From: UMGS75 sp964507405
GTDB lineage: Bacteria; Bacillota_I; Bacilli_A; ML615J-28; CAG-313
Length of the DNA: 64,000 nucleotides
Assembly (NCBI GenBank): GCA_964507405.1
Contig: CAZDPJ010000004.1
Location: forward strand, 20,330 to 84,329
Direction of reading: 5' to 3'
The notes below the pieces were generated by a model, which was not told the DNA's origin, ran no database searches, and was given only the letters and a program-made list of their open reading frames with translations. Of this stretch, positions 45,626-54,783 are shown piece after piece. Numbering within the stretch: position 1 is the stretch's first letter; each line of letters opens with the position of its first letter. The translations under genes were made by a program, and so were the position numbers.

Positions 45626-46232
45626 AAAATTTAAGTCTGAACTAGGAAAAATTTCATTATTAAAAAAGAAGCCTAAATTACTACTTCATAGTTGTTGTGG
45701 CCCATGTAGTACTCATGTTATTAATTTGCTTCATAATTATTTTGATATAACTATTTATTATTATAATCCTAATATTTATCCAAATAGTGAATTTGATAGG
45801 CGACTCAACACCCAAATTGAACTTTTAAGTAAGTTAGATTATCAGGTTAACTTAATTGTTGAAAAAGCACCATATGAAGTATTTTTAGAAAATATAAAAG
45901 AATATAGTCATTTACCAGAAAAAAGTATGAGATGTTATAATTGTTATTTATTTCGAATGAAAAAATTACAAGAACAAGCAATAAAGAATAACTTTGATTA
46001 TTTTACAACTACCTTATCAGTTAGCCCTCATAAAAATAGTAAATGGATAAATGAAATAGGTAATTTATTAGATACTAATAAATGTAAATATTTATATTCT
46101 GATTTTAAAAAAGAAAATGGATATTTAGAATCAACAATGCTTGCGAGAGAGTATGACTTATATCGTCAAGATTATTGTGGATGTGAATATTCACTTGAAG
46201 AATCAATAAAAAGAAAAAGTCGTAAAGAATAA
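45612..46232 (+). CDS. queH: epoxyqueuosine reductase QueH
   Basis: QueH is the non-cobalamin enzyme that reduces epoxyqueuosine in tRNA, the last step of queuosine formation. Family marks are LLHSCCGPCSTHV at the N-terminus, CYNCYLFRMKK in the middle and DYCGCEYSLEES near the end, whose cysteines bind the iron-sulfur cluster and a further metal. Start 45612 follows GGAGG by six bases; the frame's earlier ATG at 45591 lies inside the HAD gene without a site. It is 206 residues long, as expected. Confidence 0.93.
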   Translation: MAEYEKFKSELGKISLLKKKPKLLLHSCCGPCSTHVINLLHNYFDITIYYYNPNIYPNSEFDRRLNTQIELLSKLDYQVNLIVEKAPYEVFLENIKEYSHLPEKSMRCYNCYLFRMKKLQEQAIKNNFDYFTTTLSVSPHKNSKWINEIGNLLDTNKCKYLYSDFKKENGYLESTMLAREYDLYRQDYCGCEYSLEESIKRKSRKE

Positions 46233-46300
46233 TATTTTGGATAAAAAAATCTAAATTTATAATTTATAATAAGATATTAATAATACCATTTACAAATACC

Positions 46301-46329
46301 TTGAAAAAAAATAGAAAAAATGGTATGAT
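46301..46329 (+). promoter_or_regulatory. promoter of secA
   Basis: TTGAAA (46301-46306), 17 bases and TGGTATGAT with TATGAT at 46324-46329, a TGN-extended -10. It lies 29 bases before the secA start. Confidence 0.7.
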
Positions 46330-46357
46330 ATATAATAGATGAAAGGGGAGATTCCTA

Positions 46358-48901
46358 ATGTTTAAAAAATTATTTGATCCATCATATAAAGAATTTAAAA
46401 GATGTGAGAAATTAGCAGATCAAGTTGTTGCGTTAGAAGATGAATATAAAAAGTTATCTGATGAACAGCTACAACATAAAACGATAGAATTTAAAGAAAG
46501 AATAAAAAATGGTGAATCACTTGATTCATTACTTGTAGAGGCTTTCGCAACAGTACGTGAAGCATCAACAAGAGTACTAGGATTAACACCATTTAAAGTT
46601 CAAATTATTGGTGCTGCAGCTATGCATTTTGGTAATATTGCGGAAATGAAGACTGGTGAAGGTAAAACTTTAACAAGTGTTATGCCCGCATACTTAAATG
46701 CTTTAACTGGTGAAGGGGTCCATATTGTTACGGTTAACGAATATTTAGCAGGACGTGATGCTGAAGAAATGGGAGCTGTACATAAATTCTTAGGCTTAAC
46801 AGTTGGTCTTAATTTACGAGATATGACACCTGAAGAAAAACAAGAACAATATAATTGTGATATTACATACTCAACTAATAATGAACTTGGTTTTGACTAT
46901 CTTCGTGACCATATGGTAATTTATAAAGAACAAATGGTTCAACGTCCTAAAATGAATTTCGCAATCGTCGATGAAGTTGACTCCATTTTAGTCGATGAAG
47001 CTCGTACGCCATTAATTATTTCTGGTGGTGAGAAAAAAGGGCCTAACCTTTATCTTCAAGCAAATACATTTGTTAAAGGATTGCATGAAAAAACTGAAGA
47101 TCATCCTGACGGTGATTATGAGGTAGATGTTAAAGACCAACATGTAACAATTACTGAACAAGGTATTGAAAAAGCAGAAAAGTTTTTTGGTGTTGATAAT
47201 ATTTATGATATTAAATATGTTAATTTAGTTCATCATATTAATAATGCTTTAAGGGCCAATTATATAATGTTTAAGGATAAAGATTATGTTGTTCAAGATG
47301 GTACAGTAATTATTGTAGACCCATTTACTGGTCGACTTATGCATGGTAGACAATATAGTGAAGGGTTACATCAAGCCTTAGAAGCAAAAGAAAATGTTGA
47401 AATAAAGAAAGAAACAAGAACGCTTGCGACAATTACATTCCAAAATTATTTTAGAATGTACAAAAAATTAGCTGGTATGACTGGTACTGCCAAAACGGAA
47501 GAAGAAGAGTTTAGAAATATTTATAATATGTTAGTTATTGAAATTCCAACTAATATGCCAGTTATTAGAAAAGATGAACCTGACTTAATTTTTAGATCAG
47601 AGGAAGCAAAATATAAAGCAATTGCTAAAGAAATAAAAGAACGCCATGAAAAAGGGCAACCAATTCTAGTTGGTACAATTTCAATTGAAACAAGTGAATT
47701 GTTATCAAGTATATTAAAGCGTTATGGTGTACCTCATAATGTATTAAATGCAAAACAACATGAAAGAGAAGCTGAAATTGTTGCGAAAGCTGGCCAAAAA
47801 GGAGCCGTTACTATTGCAACTAATATGGCTGGTCGTGGTACCGACATTAAACTTGGTGAAGGCGTAGTTGAACTTGGTGGCCTTGCGGTTATCGGAACTG
47901 AACGTCATGAAGCTCGTCGTATCGATAATCAGTTGAGAGGTAGAAGTGGTCGTCAAGGTGATCCTGGATATAGTAGATTCTACTTGTCTACAAAAGATGA
48001 ATTAATGGTAAGATTTGGTGGCGAACGTTTTGAAAAAATTCTTGGAATGATTGCAAGCCCTGATGATGAAGGAAATGAAACGCCACTTGAATCTAAAATG
48101 TTTAGTCGTTTTGTTGAAAGTGCTCAACGTAAAATTGAAGGATATAACTATGATCGTAGAAAAAGTGTTGTTGAATATGATGAAGTATTAAGAAAACAAC
48201 GTGAAATAATTTATGGTCAAAGAAAAGATATTTTATTCCTTGATGATGTTGAACCATTAATAAAAAAGATGATGAAATCGGTAGTAGAAGCAACGGTACC
48301 TTCATTTATAGATACTGAAAATAAACGTTCTAAAGGTGTTGATCCAGAACGCTTTATGAAAGAATTTATCAATAAATATTTTAATTTTGGTACATTTGAA
48401 GAATTTGAATTTGAAGATAAAACAATAGATGAAATTAAGGAAATTGTTTATGATAAATTAGTTTATAATCTAGAATTAAAGAAAGAACAAGTATCTCCTG
48501 AAATGTATCAAGAATTTATGCGTGTAATTTTACTTCGTACAGTTGATAAATACTGGATGGATCATATTGATAAAATGAGTAGTTTACGTCAAAGCGTTGG
48601 TTTACAAGCTTATGCTCAAGTTAATCCATTAAGAGAATATCAAATGATTGGATTTGATATGTTTAACGAACTTATAGCTAATATTGAAAGTGAAGTAACA
48701 GTATATGCTAGTAGAGCTCAACTTCGTGATAATCTAAAACGTGAGGAAGTTGCTAAACCTACAGGAACTCATGCTGGAAATGATGAACCTCAAAAACGTA
48801 AACCTGTAGTTAATAAAAATAAAAAAGTAGGACGTAATGATCCATGCCCTTGTGGTAGTGGTAAAAAGTATAAACATTGTTGTGGTATGAATGAAAAATA
48901 A
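46358..48901 (+). CDS. secA: preprotein translocase ATPase SecA
   Basis: SecA drives proteins through the SecYEG channel. Walker A is in AEMKTGEGKTLTS, the DEAD-like Walker B in VDEVDSILVDEARTPLI, and the second motor domain has TNMAGRGTDIKL and GRSGRQGDPG. The C-terminus ends in the zinc-binding CPCGSGKKYKHCCG that recruits SecB or lipids. At 847 residues it is a normal SecA1. AAAGGGGAG precedes the start. prfB follows eleven bases later, a common order in Bacillota. Confidence 0.98.
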   Translation: MFKKLFDPSYKEFKRCEKLADQVVALEDEYKKLSDEQLQHKTIEFKERIKNGESLDSLLVEAFATVREASTRVLGLTPFKVQIIGAAAMHFGNIAEMKTGEGKTLTSVMPAYLNALTGEGVHIVTVNEYLAGRDAEEMGAVHKFLGLTVGLNLRDMTPEEKQEQYNCDITYSTNNELGFDYLRDHMVIYKEQMVQRPKMNFAIVDEVDSILVDEARTPLIISGGEKKGPNLYLQANTFVKGLHEKTEDHPDGDYEVDVKDQHVTITEQGIEKAEKFFGVDNIYDIKYVNLVHHINNALRANYIMFKDKDYVVQDGTVIIVDPFTGRLMHGRQYSEGLHQALEAKENVEIKKETRTLATITFQNYFRMYKKLAGMTGTAKTEEEEFRNIYNMLVIEIPTNMPVIRKDEPDLIFRSEEAKYKAIAKEIKERHEKGQPILVGTISIETSELLSSILKRYGVPHNVLNAKQHEREAEIVAKAGQKGAVTIATNMAGRGTDIKLGEGVVELGGLAVIGTERHEARRIDNQLRGRSGRQGDPGYSRFYLSTKDELMVRFGGERFEKILGMIASPDDEGNETPLESKMFSRFVESAQRKIEGYNYDRRKSVVEYDEVLRKQREIIYGQRKDILFLDDVEPLIKKMMKSVVEATVPSFIDTENKRSKGVDPERFMKEFINKYFNFGTFEEFEFEDKTIDEIKEIVYDKLVYNLELKKEQVSPEMYQEFMRVILLRTVDKYWMDHIDKMSSLRQSVGLQAYAQVNPLREYQMIGFDMFNELIANIESEVTVYASRAQLRDNLKREEVAKPTGTHAGNDEPQKRKPVVNKNKKVGRNDPCPCGSGKKYKHCCGMNEK

Positions 48902-48912
48902 ATGAGGTAATT

Positions 48913-50001
48913 ATGGAAAAATTTGAAATTACTAAGGCTTATGAAGATTTTAAAAATAGGATAGAGGCTTTAAATAAAGTTTTAGATATTCCTAAAATGA
49001 TAAATGAAGTAAAAGAAAATGAAGTAAAAATGAGTGAAGCGTCTTTTTGGGATGATGCAACCTCAGCCGCAACTTTTTTACAACATAATAATTCTATAAA
49101 AGAGACAATATCAACTTATCAAGATTTATTAGAGGAAAATGAAAAAATTGAAATGATTTTAGAACTTGATGATGTTACTCTTTATTTGGAAGCAGAAACA
49201 ATAATTAATAGTCTTAGTAAAAAATTAGAAAAATTTGAAATTGCTCAATTATTAAATGAACCATATGACCATTTAAATGCAATTGTGGAATTACATCCAG
49301 GAGCAGGTGGAACGGAGTCTCAAGACTGGACATTAATGCTTTATAGAATGTATAAAAGATACGCTGAAAGAAATAATTTTGAATTTGAGTTAATTGATTA
49401 TGAAGAAGCAATTGATGCAGGACTTAAAAGTACTACTTTTATGATAAAAGGTAAAAATGCATATGGAATATTAAAAGGAGAAAAAGGTGTACATCGGTTA
49501 GTTCGAATTTCTCCTTTTGATAGTAATGCTAGACGTCATACTAGTTTTTCTGGTTGTATGGTTACCCCTGAAATTGATAGTAATATTCAAGTTGACATAA
49601 ATTTGGATGATATTAAAATCGATACTTATCGAGCAAGTGGAGCTGGTGGACAGCATATTAATAAAACGGATTCAGCAGTTCGAATTACCCATATACCAAC
49701 TGGTATTGTTGTAAGTTGTCAAAATGAAAGAAGTCAAATTCAAAATAAAGAAAGAGCGTTACAAGTATTAAAATCAAAGATATATCAACGTGAAATGGCA
49801 GAACAAGAAAGCCTAATCAAAAATATTAGTGGTGAATTATTAGAAAATGGATTTGGAAGTCAGATTAGAAGTTATATTCTCCATCCATATTCACTAGTAA
49901 AAGACCACCGTACTCAAGTTGAATCAACTAATCCAACTAATGTTTTAGAAGGTGATTTAGAGATGTTTATTGATGCATATTTAAAATGGAATAAAAAATA
50001 G
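48913..50001 (+). CDS. prfB: peptide chain release factor 2, without programmed frameshift
   Basis: RF2 reads UAA and UGA stops. The SPF tripeptide (RISPFDSNARRH) that recognises UGA and the catalytic GGQ (RASGAGGQHINKTDS) are present in a 362-residue frame. Many bacteria split prfB with an in-frame UGA near codon 26 for autoregulation; here the N-terminus (EALNKVLDIPKMINEV) is continuous, so that control is absent. It follows secA by eleven bases with a GAGG site. Confidence 0.96.
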   Translation: MEKFEITKAYEDFKNRIEALNKVLDIPKMINEVKENEVKMSEASFWDDATSAATFLQHNNSIKETISTYQDLLEENEKIEMILELDDVTLYLEAETIINSLSKKLEKFEIAQLLNEPYDHLNAIVELHPGAGGTESQDWTLMLYRMYKRYAERNNFEFELIDYEEAIDAGLKSTTFMIKGKNAYGILKGEKGVHRLVRISPFDSNARRHTSFSGCMVTPEIDSNIQVDINLDDIKIDTYRASGAGGQHINKTDSAVRITHIPTGIVVSCQNERSQIQNKERALQVLKSKIYQREMAEQESLIKNISGELLENGFGSQIRSYILHPYSLVKDHRTQVESTNPTNVLEGDLEMFIDAYLKWNKK

Positions 50002-50012
50002 AAGAGGTATGT

Positions 50013-50966
50013 ATGAAAAAGAAAATATTTACCAAAAAGAATATTAAAGAATTTATTTGTATTAATTTAGGAGTAATATTAATGGCTGCTGCTTATTCAT
50101 TATTACTTGACCCTAATAATGTTATAATTGGTGGTGTTGGTGGAATATCAACGTTATTGAAAGATATGACAGGGATGTCATCTTCATTATTTATGTTAGT
50201 GCTAAATGGTATTTTATTAATATTTGCTTTAATATTTGTTGATAAATCTTTCTTTTTAAAAACTGTTTATGCATCACTGATATCGCCGGTTTACACTTTT
50301 CTATTTGAACTTTTATATAAAAATGTTTTAATTGATACAATTCCTAATATTACAGAATTTCAAAGTAATTCCCTTTTAATTGGGGGCTCTAATATTGCAT
50401 CCGCAGGTGCATATTTAGTTATTGTTATTTTTGGTGCCGCAATATCTGGGTTTGGTTTAGGTCTTGCTATTAGGTCAGGTGCGTCAACTGGTGGAGTGGA
50501 TATTATTCAAAAAATCCTTTATAAATATTGTAAAATTCCTTTTTCAATAAGTTTAATAATTATTGATGGAGTTATTGTCTTTTTATCAGGTATTTATTTT
50601 AATGATATTTTTGTAATTTTCTATGGTACAATTTTCATTTTTATTTCTGGTTATGTAATGGATTTAATCATTTTTAGTGGTTTTAATGCAAGATGTGTTA
50701 ATATTGTTACAACCTCACCTAATGAAATTAAAGAACAAATATTTAAAGTATTAGATAGAGGGATTACTATTATTGATGCGAAAGGCGGATATACGGGTTT
50801 TGATAAAACACTAATTGTATGTGTAATGCATAATAATGAGTTTTATAAAATGAAAGAAATAATTAAAAGTATTGATCCTAAAGCTTTTATCTATGTAACA
50901 AAAGCAAGTGAAGTTCATGGTGAAGGTTTTTCTCCCGAACAAATTAATGAAGGTTCTAGTAAATGA
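50013..50966 (+). CDS. YitT family membrane protein
   Basis: The 317-residue protein has five to six membrane helices (DUF161/YitT repeats, including NNVIIGGVGGISTLL and GASTGGVDIIQ). A C-terminal cytosolic DUF2179 domain (DRGITIIDAKGGYTG and so on) follows. The function of YitT proteins is not established; a transport role is often proposed. It is preceded by GAAGAGG and overlaps recX by four bases (ATGA), ending in a TGA stop. Confidence 0.9.
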   Translation: MKKKIFTKKNIKEFICINLGVILMAAAYSLLLDPNNVIIGGVGGISTLLKDMTGMSSSLFMLVLNGILLIFALIFVDKSFFLKTVYASLISPVYTFLFELLYKNVLIDTIPNITEFQSNSLLIGGSNIASAGAYLVIVIFGAAISGFGLGLAIRSGASTGGVDIIQKILYKYCKIPFSISLIIIDGVIVFLSGIYFNDIFVIFYGTIFIFISGYVMDLIIFSGFNARCVNIVTTSPNEIKEQIFKVLDRGITIIDAKGGYTGFDKTLIVCVMHNNEFYKMKEIIKSIDPKAFIYVTKASEVHGEGFSPEQINEGSSK

Positions 50967-51718
50967 GTGAAATCAGAATTTTAAGAGTTGAACAAAAAGG
51001 AAAGAAATATCTTGTATATACTAGTGATAAAGATGAACCAATTACTTTTACTGAGGATGGTATTGTTAATAATCGAATAATTAAAAATGCTATTTTTGAT
51101 GACTTGACTTGGAAAAAAATAGTTAAAAGTAAAGATGAATTAGTTATATTTGATAAAGTCTTACATTATATTGATTATAAACAACGAACAACTAGGGAAG
51201 TAGTTTCATATTTAAGAAATAAAAAAATTGATGATGTAACAATTGATAGCATTATTCAAAGATTAAACAATATTCATTATTTAGATGATGATAGATATGC
51301 AAGAGAATACATTAGTGAAGCAGTCAAAAATAAAGTAGGTCCCATTCTTGTTAAATATAAATTAGAACAACTTGGCATTAAAGATGAGACAATAAATAAA
51401 TATTTAGTTGAATATTCATCTAATACTGAATATGAGAATGCATATAATGTAACAATAAAATATCAGAAACAAATATTAAAGCATCCTCAAAAAAAACAAA
51501 AAGAATTAATTTATCAAAAATTAATTCGTGATGGTTATCATAATGATATTATTAATAAAGTACTTTCAAGTATTGAATATGGTAGTGATTCAGTTGATAA
51601 TTTAAAAAAAGAATATGATAAATTATTAAGTAAAAACAAAGAACCTAATAAAATAATAACATCATTAATAGCTAAAGGCTATAGATATGAAGATATCAAA
51701 AAAGTAGTTAAAAAATAA
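50963..51718 (+). CDS. recX: RecX family regulatory protein
   Basis: RecX proteins bind and modulate RecA filaments. The 251-residue product contains three-helix repeat motifs: YKQRTTREVVSYLRNK and IIQRLNNIHYLDDDRYAREYI, then VKNKVGPILVKYKLEQLGI and IRDGYHNDIINKVL. It is a long, multi-repeat member as in other low-GC bacteria. It is coupled by a four-base overlap to the yitT-like gene. RecA is not in the window. Confidence 0.88.
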   Translation: MSEIRILRVEQKGKKYLVYTSDKDEPITFTEDGIVNNRIIKNAIFDDLTWKKIVKSKDELVIFDKVLHYIDYKQRTTREVVSYLRNKKIDDVTIDSIIQRLNNIHYLDDDRYAREYISEAVKNKVGPILVKYKLEQLGIKDETINKYLVEYSSNTEYENAYNVTIKYQKQILKHPQKKQKELIYQKLIRDGYHNDIINKVLSSIEYGSDSVDNLKKEYDKLLSKNKEPNKIITSLIAKGYRYEDIKKVVKK

Positions 51719-51760
51719 CATAATATAAATCGTTACATCATATAGTTTATTGGTGATAAC

Positions 51761-51898
51761 ATGAGTATAAAGAAAAAACCTGTAAAAGAAGGATTAAGAA
51801 ATATTGGTTCTAATTTAATTAAAGAACAGGAAATAGAAAAAAATTTATATTATGAAATATCTAAAGAACTATATCAAGAAAAAAATAAAAATAAATAA
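51761..51898 (+). CDS. small 45-residue protein
   Basis: ATG at 51761 follows a TTGGTGA site and opens a 45-codon, strongly charged frame (MSIKKKPVKEGLRNIGSNLI then KEQEIEKNLYYEISKELYQE), likely a single helix-rich chain. It ends a few bases before the FMN riboswitch. I do not recognise it. The clear ribosome site and coding-like composition support a real gene, but weakly. Confidence 0.5.
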   Translation: MSIKKKPVKEGLRNIGSNLIKEQEIEKNLYYEISKELYQEKNKNK

Positions 51899-51902
51899 TA
51901 AT

Positions 51903-52000
51903 TCAGGGCAGGGTGTAATTCCCGACCGGTGGTTATAGTCCACGAGCAATGCATGATTTGGTGAAATTCCAAAACCGATAGTATAGTCTAGATGAAAGAA
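51903..52000 (+). promoter_or_regulatory. FMN riboswitch (RFN element)
   Basis: The conserved blocks are in order: TCAGGGCAGGGTG, AATTCCCGACCGG, TGGTTATAGTCCACGA, GATTTGGTGAAATTCC, AAAACCGA and AGTATAGTCTAGATGAAAGAA. This aptamer binds flavin mononucleotide and usually switches off riboflavin synthesis or uptake genes. It controls the transporter-kinase gene directly downstream through the terminator at 52007-52032. Confidence 0.97.
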
Positions 52001-52006
52001 TAAATT

Positions 52007-52032
52007 AAATGCCCGTAGTGGGCATTTTTTTA
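52007..52032 (+). terminator. FMN-controlled terminator
   Basis: AAATGCCC pairs with GGGCATTT around GTAGT, followed by a T tract. It lies seven bases behind the aptamer and ahead of the structural gene, as in transcription-attenuating FMN switches. An ATG at 52009 falls in its left arm and is not a plausible start. Confidence 0.9.
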
Positions 52033-52050
52033 AAGAAAGAAGGAATTAAA

Positions 52051-53766
52051 TTGTTAAAGCGTAAGCAATTAATAAATCGTATTACAAAAGTAGGTATTTT
52101 TGGGGCTTTGTCAGTTATTTTATATGATTTTGTTAAATTTCCATTACCTTTTTTTCCATCATTTTTAGAAATTAATTTTTCAATGTTACCAATTATATTA
52201 ATAGCTTTAGTTTATGGACCGGTTGATGCAATAGTACTGGTTATTATTAGGTTTTTATTAAAGTTACCTTTTTCTCATACCGCTTATGTTGGTGAACTTG
52301 GTGATTTAATTATTGGTTTATTAGTTGTTATTCCTAGTGGTTTGATTTATCGTTTTAATAAAACTAAAAAAGGTGGAGTAATATCTTTAATTGTTGCCGT
52401 TTTTATATGGACTATTTTTGGAGGTTTATCTAATTTAGTTACAATACCAATATATTTAAAAATGTTTTTTAAAAATGATATTAATACATTACTTGCTGCA
52501 TTACCAATGATAAATAACATTAATGAATCTAATTATATGTTTAAGTATTTATTTTATGCCGCAATACCATTTAATGCCTTAATTGCTTTTGTTGTTTGTT
52601 CTATTACTTATCTTGTTTACAAGAAGATATCAGTTATATTTAAACATGATTTTGTTAAAAAAGAAAAAAAGCTTAAAGTAATGGTTATGGTTGATTCTTT
52701 TAAAGGTACTCTTTCATCCAAAGAAGCAGGTAATATCATTAAAGATGAATTAAATAAAAGAAATTTAGATGTTGATATGATTCCGATTGCTGACGGAGGG
52801 GAAGGTTTTTTAGATGTAATCAAGGAAATTAAAAAGCTTGATTATCTTAAGTTTGATGTGAATGATGCTATTGGACGAATTCACTCTTCACGTTACTTAT
52901 TTGATGATAAATCATCTTCGCTTTACGTTGAACTTGCTGAAGCATGTGGAATTCAATATTTAAAACAAGATGAACTAGCGCCATATGAAGCATCAAGTTA
53001 TGGACTTGGCGAAATGATTTTAAAAGGCATTAATAAACATCATCCCAAGAACATTATTGTTGGTATTGGTGGTAGTGCAAGTAGTGATGCTGGTAGTGGA
53101 ATGCTTGAAGCACTAGGTGTTAAGTTTTATGATAAGAGTGGTTGTATTATTACAAATTTAAATAATGCTAAATTAAAAGAAGTAGATGATATTGATATTA
53201 CTTGTATAAGTGATTTATTTAAAAATATTAATGTTGAAGTTTTAACTGATGTTTTAAATCCATTACTTGGAAAAAACGGTGCTGTTTACGTATTTGCACC
53301 TCAAAAAGGCGCTAAAATTAGCGATTTAGAAGTGATGGAAGCAAATATTAAGGCCTTTGTTGAAATAGTAAAAAAGAAGAATTTAAATAATCAAATATTA
53401 TCAAATAAATCAGAAGGGGCTGCTGGTGGTGTTGGTTTTAGTTTTAATCAAATTATTAAAGCCGAAATGGTATCAGGAACTGATACAATCTTAAAATTAA
53501 TTAATTTTAAAGATATTTGTAATAAATATGATGTTATTATTACAGGAGAAGGTAGACTTGATGAACAAACTTTAGATGGGAAAATTATTAAAGGTATTAT
53601 GGAATATAATCCTAAAAGATTGATTATTGTTGTCGGAGGAAGTAGTATAAAATTAGATAATATTGAAGTCTATGCAATTGTTCCTGATATATGTTCTCTC
53701 AATGAGGCGATAGCTAAACCTAAAGAATCTCTTCAAAAATTAATAAGAACAATTAAATTAAAGTAA
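52051..53766 (+). CDS. riboflavin ECF-transporter S component (RibU-like) fused to a glycerate-kinase-family domain
   Basis: Residues 1-200 form a five- to six-helix membrane domain typical of the riboflavin-binding S component: KVGIFGALSVILYDFVKFPLPFFPSFLEINFSM near the start, then GPVDAIVLVIIRFLLKLP. After a short basic linker (KHDFVKKEKKLK), residues about 208-571 are a complete glycerate 2-kinase-like domain: VDSFKGTLSS, IADGGEGFLD, IGGSASSDAGSGML, EGAAGGVGFSF and TGEGRLDEQTLDGK. The TTG at 52051 is chosen because GAAGGA lies seven bases upstream; the ATG at 52009 is in the terminator. No ribosome site or suitable start occurs at the domain boundary, so it reads as a true fusion. The FMN riboswitch in front ties it to flavin supply. 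The substrate of the kinase part is open. Confidence 0.88.
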   Translation: MLKRKQLINRITKVGIFGALSVILYDFVKFPLPFFPSFLEINFSMLPIILIALVYGPVDAIVLVIIRFLLKLPFSHTAYVGELGDLIIGLLVVIPSGLIYRFNKTKKGGVISLIVAVFIWTIFGGLSNLVTIPIYLKMFFKNDINTLLAALPMINNINESNYMFKYLFYAAIPFNALIAFVVCSITYLVYKKISVIFKHDFVKKEKKLKVMVMVDSFKGTLSSKEAGNIIKDELNKRNLDVDMIPIADGGEGFLDVIKEIKKLDYLKFDVNDAIGRIHSSRYLFDDKSSSLYVELAEACGIQYLKQDELAPYEASSYGLGEMILKGINKHHPKNIIVGIGGSASSDAGSGMLEALGVKFYDKSGCIITNLNNAKLKEVDDIDITCISDLFKNINVEVLTDVLNPLLGKNGAVYVFAPQKGAKISDLEVMEANIKAFVEIVKKKNLNNQILSNKSEGAAGGVGFSFNQIIKAEMVSGTDTILKLINFKDICNKYDVIITGEGRLDEQTLDGKIIKGIMEYNPKRLIIVVGGSSIKLDNIEVYAIVPDICSLNEAIAKPKESLQKLIRTIKLK

Positions 53767-53774
53767 ATGTTTAT

Positions 53775-53802
53775 AAAAGGTCAGTTATGGCCTTTTTTTT
53801 AA
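53775..53802 (+). terminator. terminator after the transporter-kinase gene
   Basis: AAAAGGTC pairs with GGCCTTTT (one T-G pair) around a short loop, and eight T follow. Confidence 0.75.
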
Positions 53803-53834
53803 AAAAACGAAAGCAATAAATACTTTCGTTTTAG
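53802..53834 (-). terminator. terminator after the Cof-type HAD gene (minus strand)
   Basis: On the minus strand AACGAAAG pairs with CTTTCGTT around a nine-base loop, followed by seven T. It overlaps the end of the HAD gene and lies back to back with the terminator of the opposite gene. Confidence 0.8.
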
Positions 53835-54637
53835 TTTTCAAAAAATGATTTAAGAAATTTTAGAACCCCTTGATTTTGGCTAGTATCGGTTGTATATTTA
53901 GCAATTTTAGTTAATGATGGATGACTATTTTTCATCGCAACAGATATTCCAGCTTCACTTAAAAGTCCAATATCATTATGACCATCACCAATTGCAATTG
54001 TTTGTTCTTTTGGTATATTATAATATTTCATTGCATCTAAAAAACCGGTTTTTTTATCTACTAATGGATTATATATTTCAACAATATGATATCCATCTAC
54101 TGACCAGTGTCTGGATAAAAGTTTTCCTGAATATTCATTTTCGATATAATCTTCAAATATTTTTACTTTATCTAATTCAATAAAAAATAATGCACCATTA
54201 GGATTGCCAGGTAAAATATCCTTTAATTCACCAACATGAAGGATTCCCCCATCAACATGTAAAAAAGGATGAATATCATCATTATATTCCATAACATAAA
54301 TATCATCAATAATTTCACAAAAGACATTTATTAGACATGGTCTAATATGTTCAATTATATTAAGAAGATCATTTCGATCAATTCGAAGATCAGTTGTTGG
54401 AAAATTTATATCAGTGGGATTGGTGATTCTCGCCCCATTATAATTAATAATAGGTGTATGAAGACCTAACTTTTGATAGACAAAGTAACTTGAACGAAAT
54501 GGACGTCCGGTCGCAAGCATTATAATATGACCATCATCTTGAAGATATCGTAAATAATTAAAAGTTTCTTCATCACAAGTACTAAAATCACTCATCAAAG
54601 TTCCATCTAAGTCTATAACAATTAAGTATGGTTTCAT
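53831..54637 (-). CDS. Cof-type HAD phosphatase
   Basis: The 268-residue cytosolic phosphatase has motif I VIDLDGTLMSD, motif II MLATGRPFRSS, a C2-type cap in the middle, the lysine in VDKKTGFLDAM and motif IV IGDGHNDIGLL. These enzymes dephosphorylate sugar phosphates, flavins or similar small molecules with broad specificity. AGAGGTAA precedes the start at 54637. It faces the riboflavin transporter-kinase gene tail to tail. A link to FMN turnover is possible, as some family members hydrolyse FMN, but unproved. Confidence 0.92.
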   Translation of the reverse strand: MKPYLIVIDLDGTLMSDFSTCDEETFNYLRYLQDDGHIIMLATGRPFRSSYFVYQKLGLHTPIINYNGARITNPTDINFPTTDLRIDRNDLLNIIEHIRPCLINVFCEIIDDIYVMEYNDDIHPFLHVDGGILHVGELKDILPGNPNGALFFIELDKVKIFEDYIENEYSGKLLSRHWSVDGYHIVEIYNPLVDKKTGFLDAMKYYNIPKEQTIAIGDGHNDIGLLSEAGISVAMKNSHPSLTKIAKYTTDTSQNQGVLKFLKSFFEN

Positions 54638-54783
54638 AAAAAATTACCTCTCATAGTTTATTTATTGTAATTATAACCTAAAATATAAATTAATGCAAGT
54701 TAAAAAAGTTTATTATTTTATTAATTGCACTTTTTATTGATTTGTAGTAAAATAATAAATAAACATAAAAATTAAAGGAAATG

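Noticed and set aside
52009..52050. ATG start at 52009 for the riboflavin transporter-kinase gene
   Set aside because: It lies in the left arm of the FMN-controlled terminator. The TTG at 52051 has a proper ribosome site seven bases upstream.
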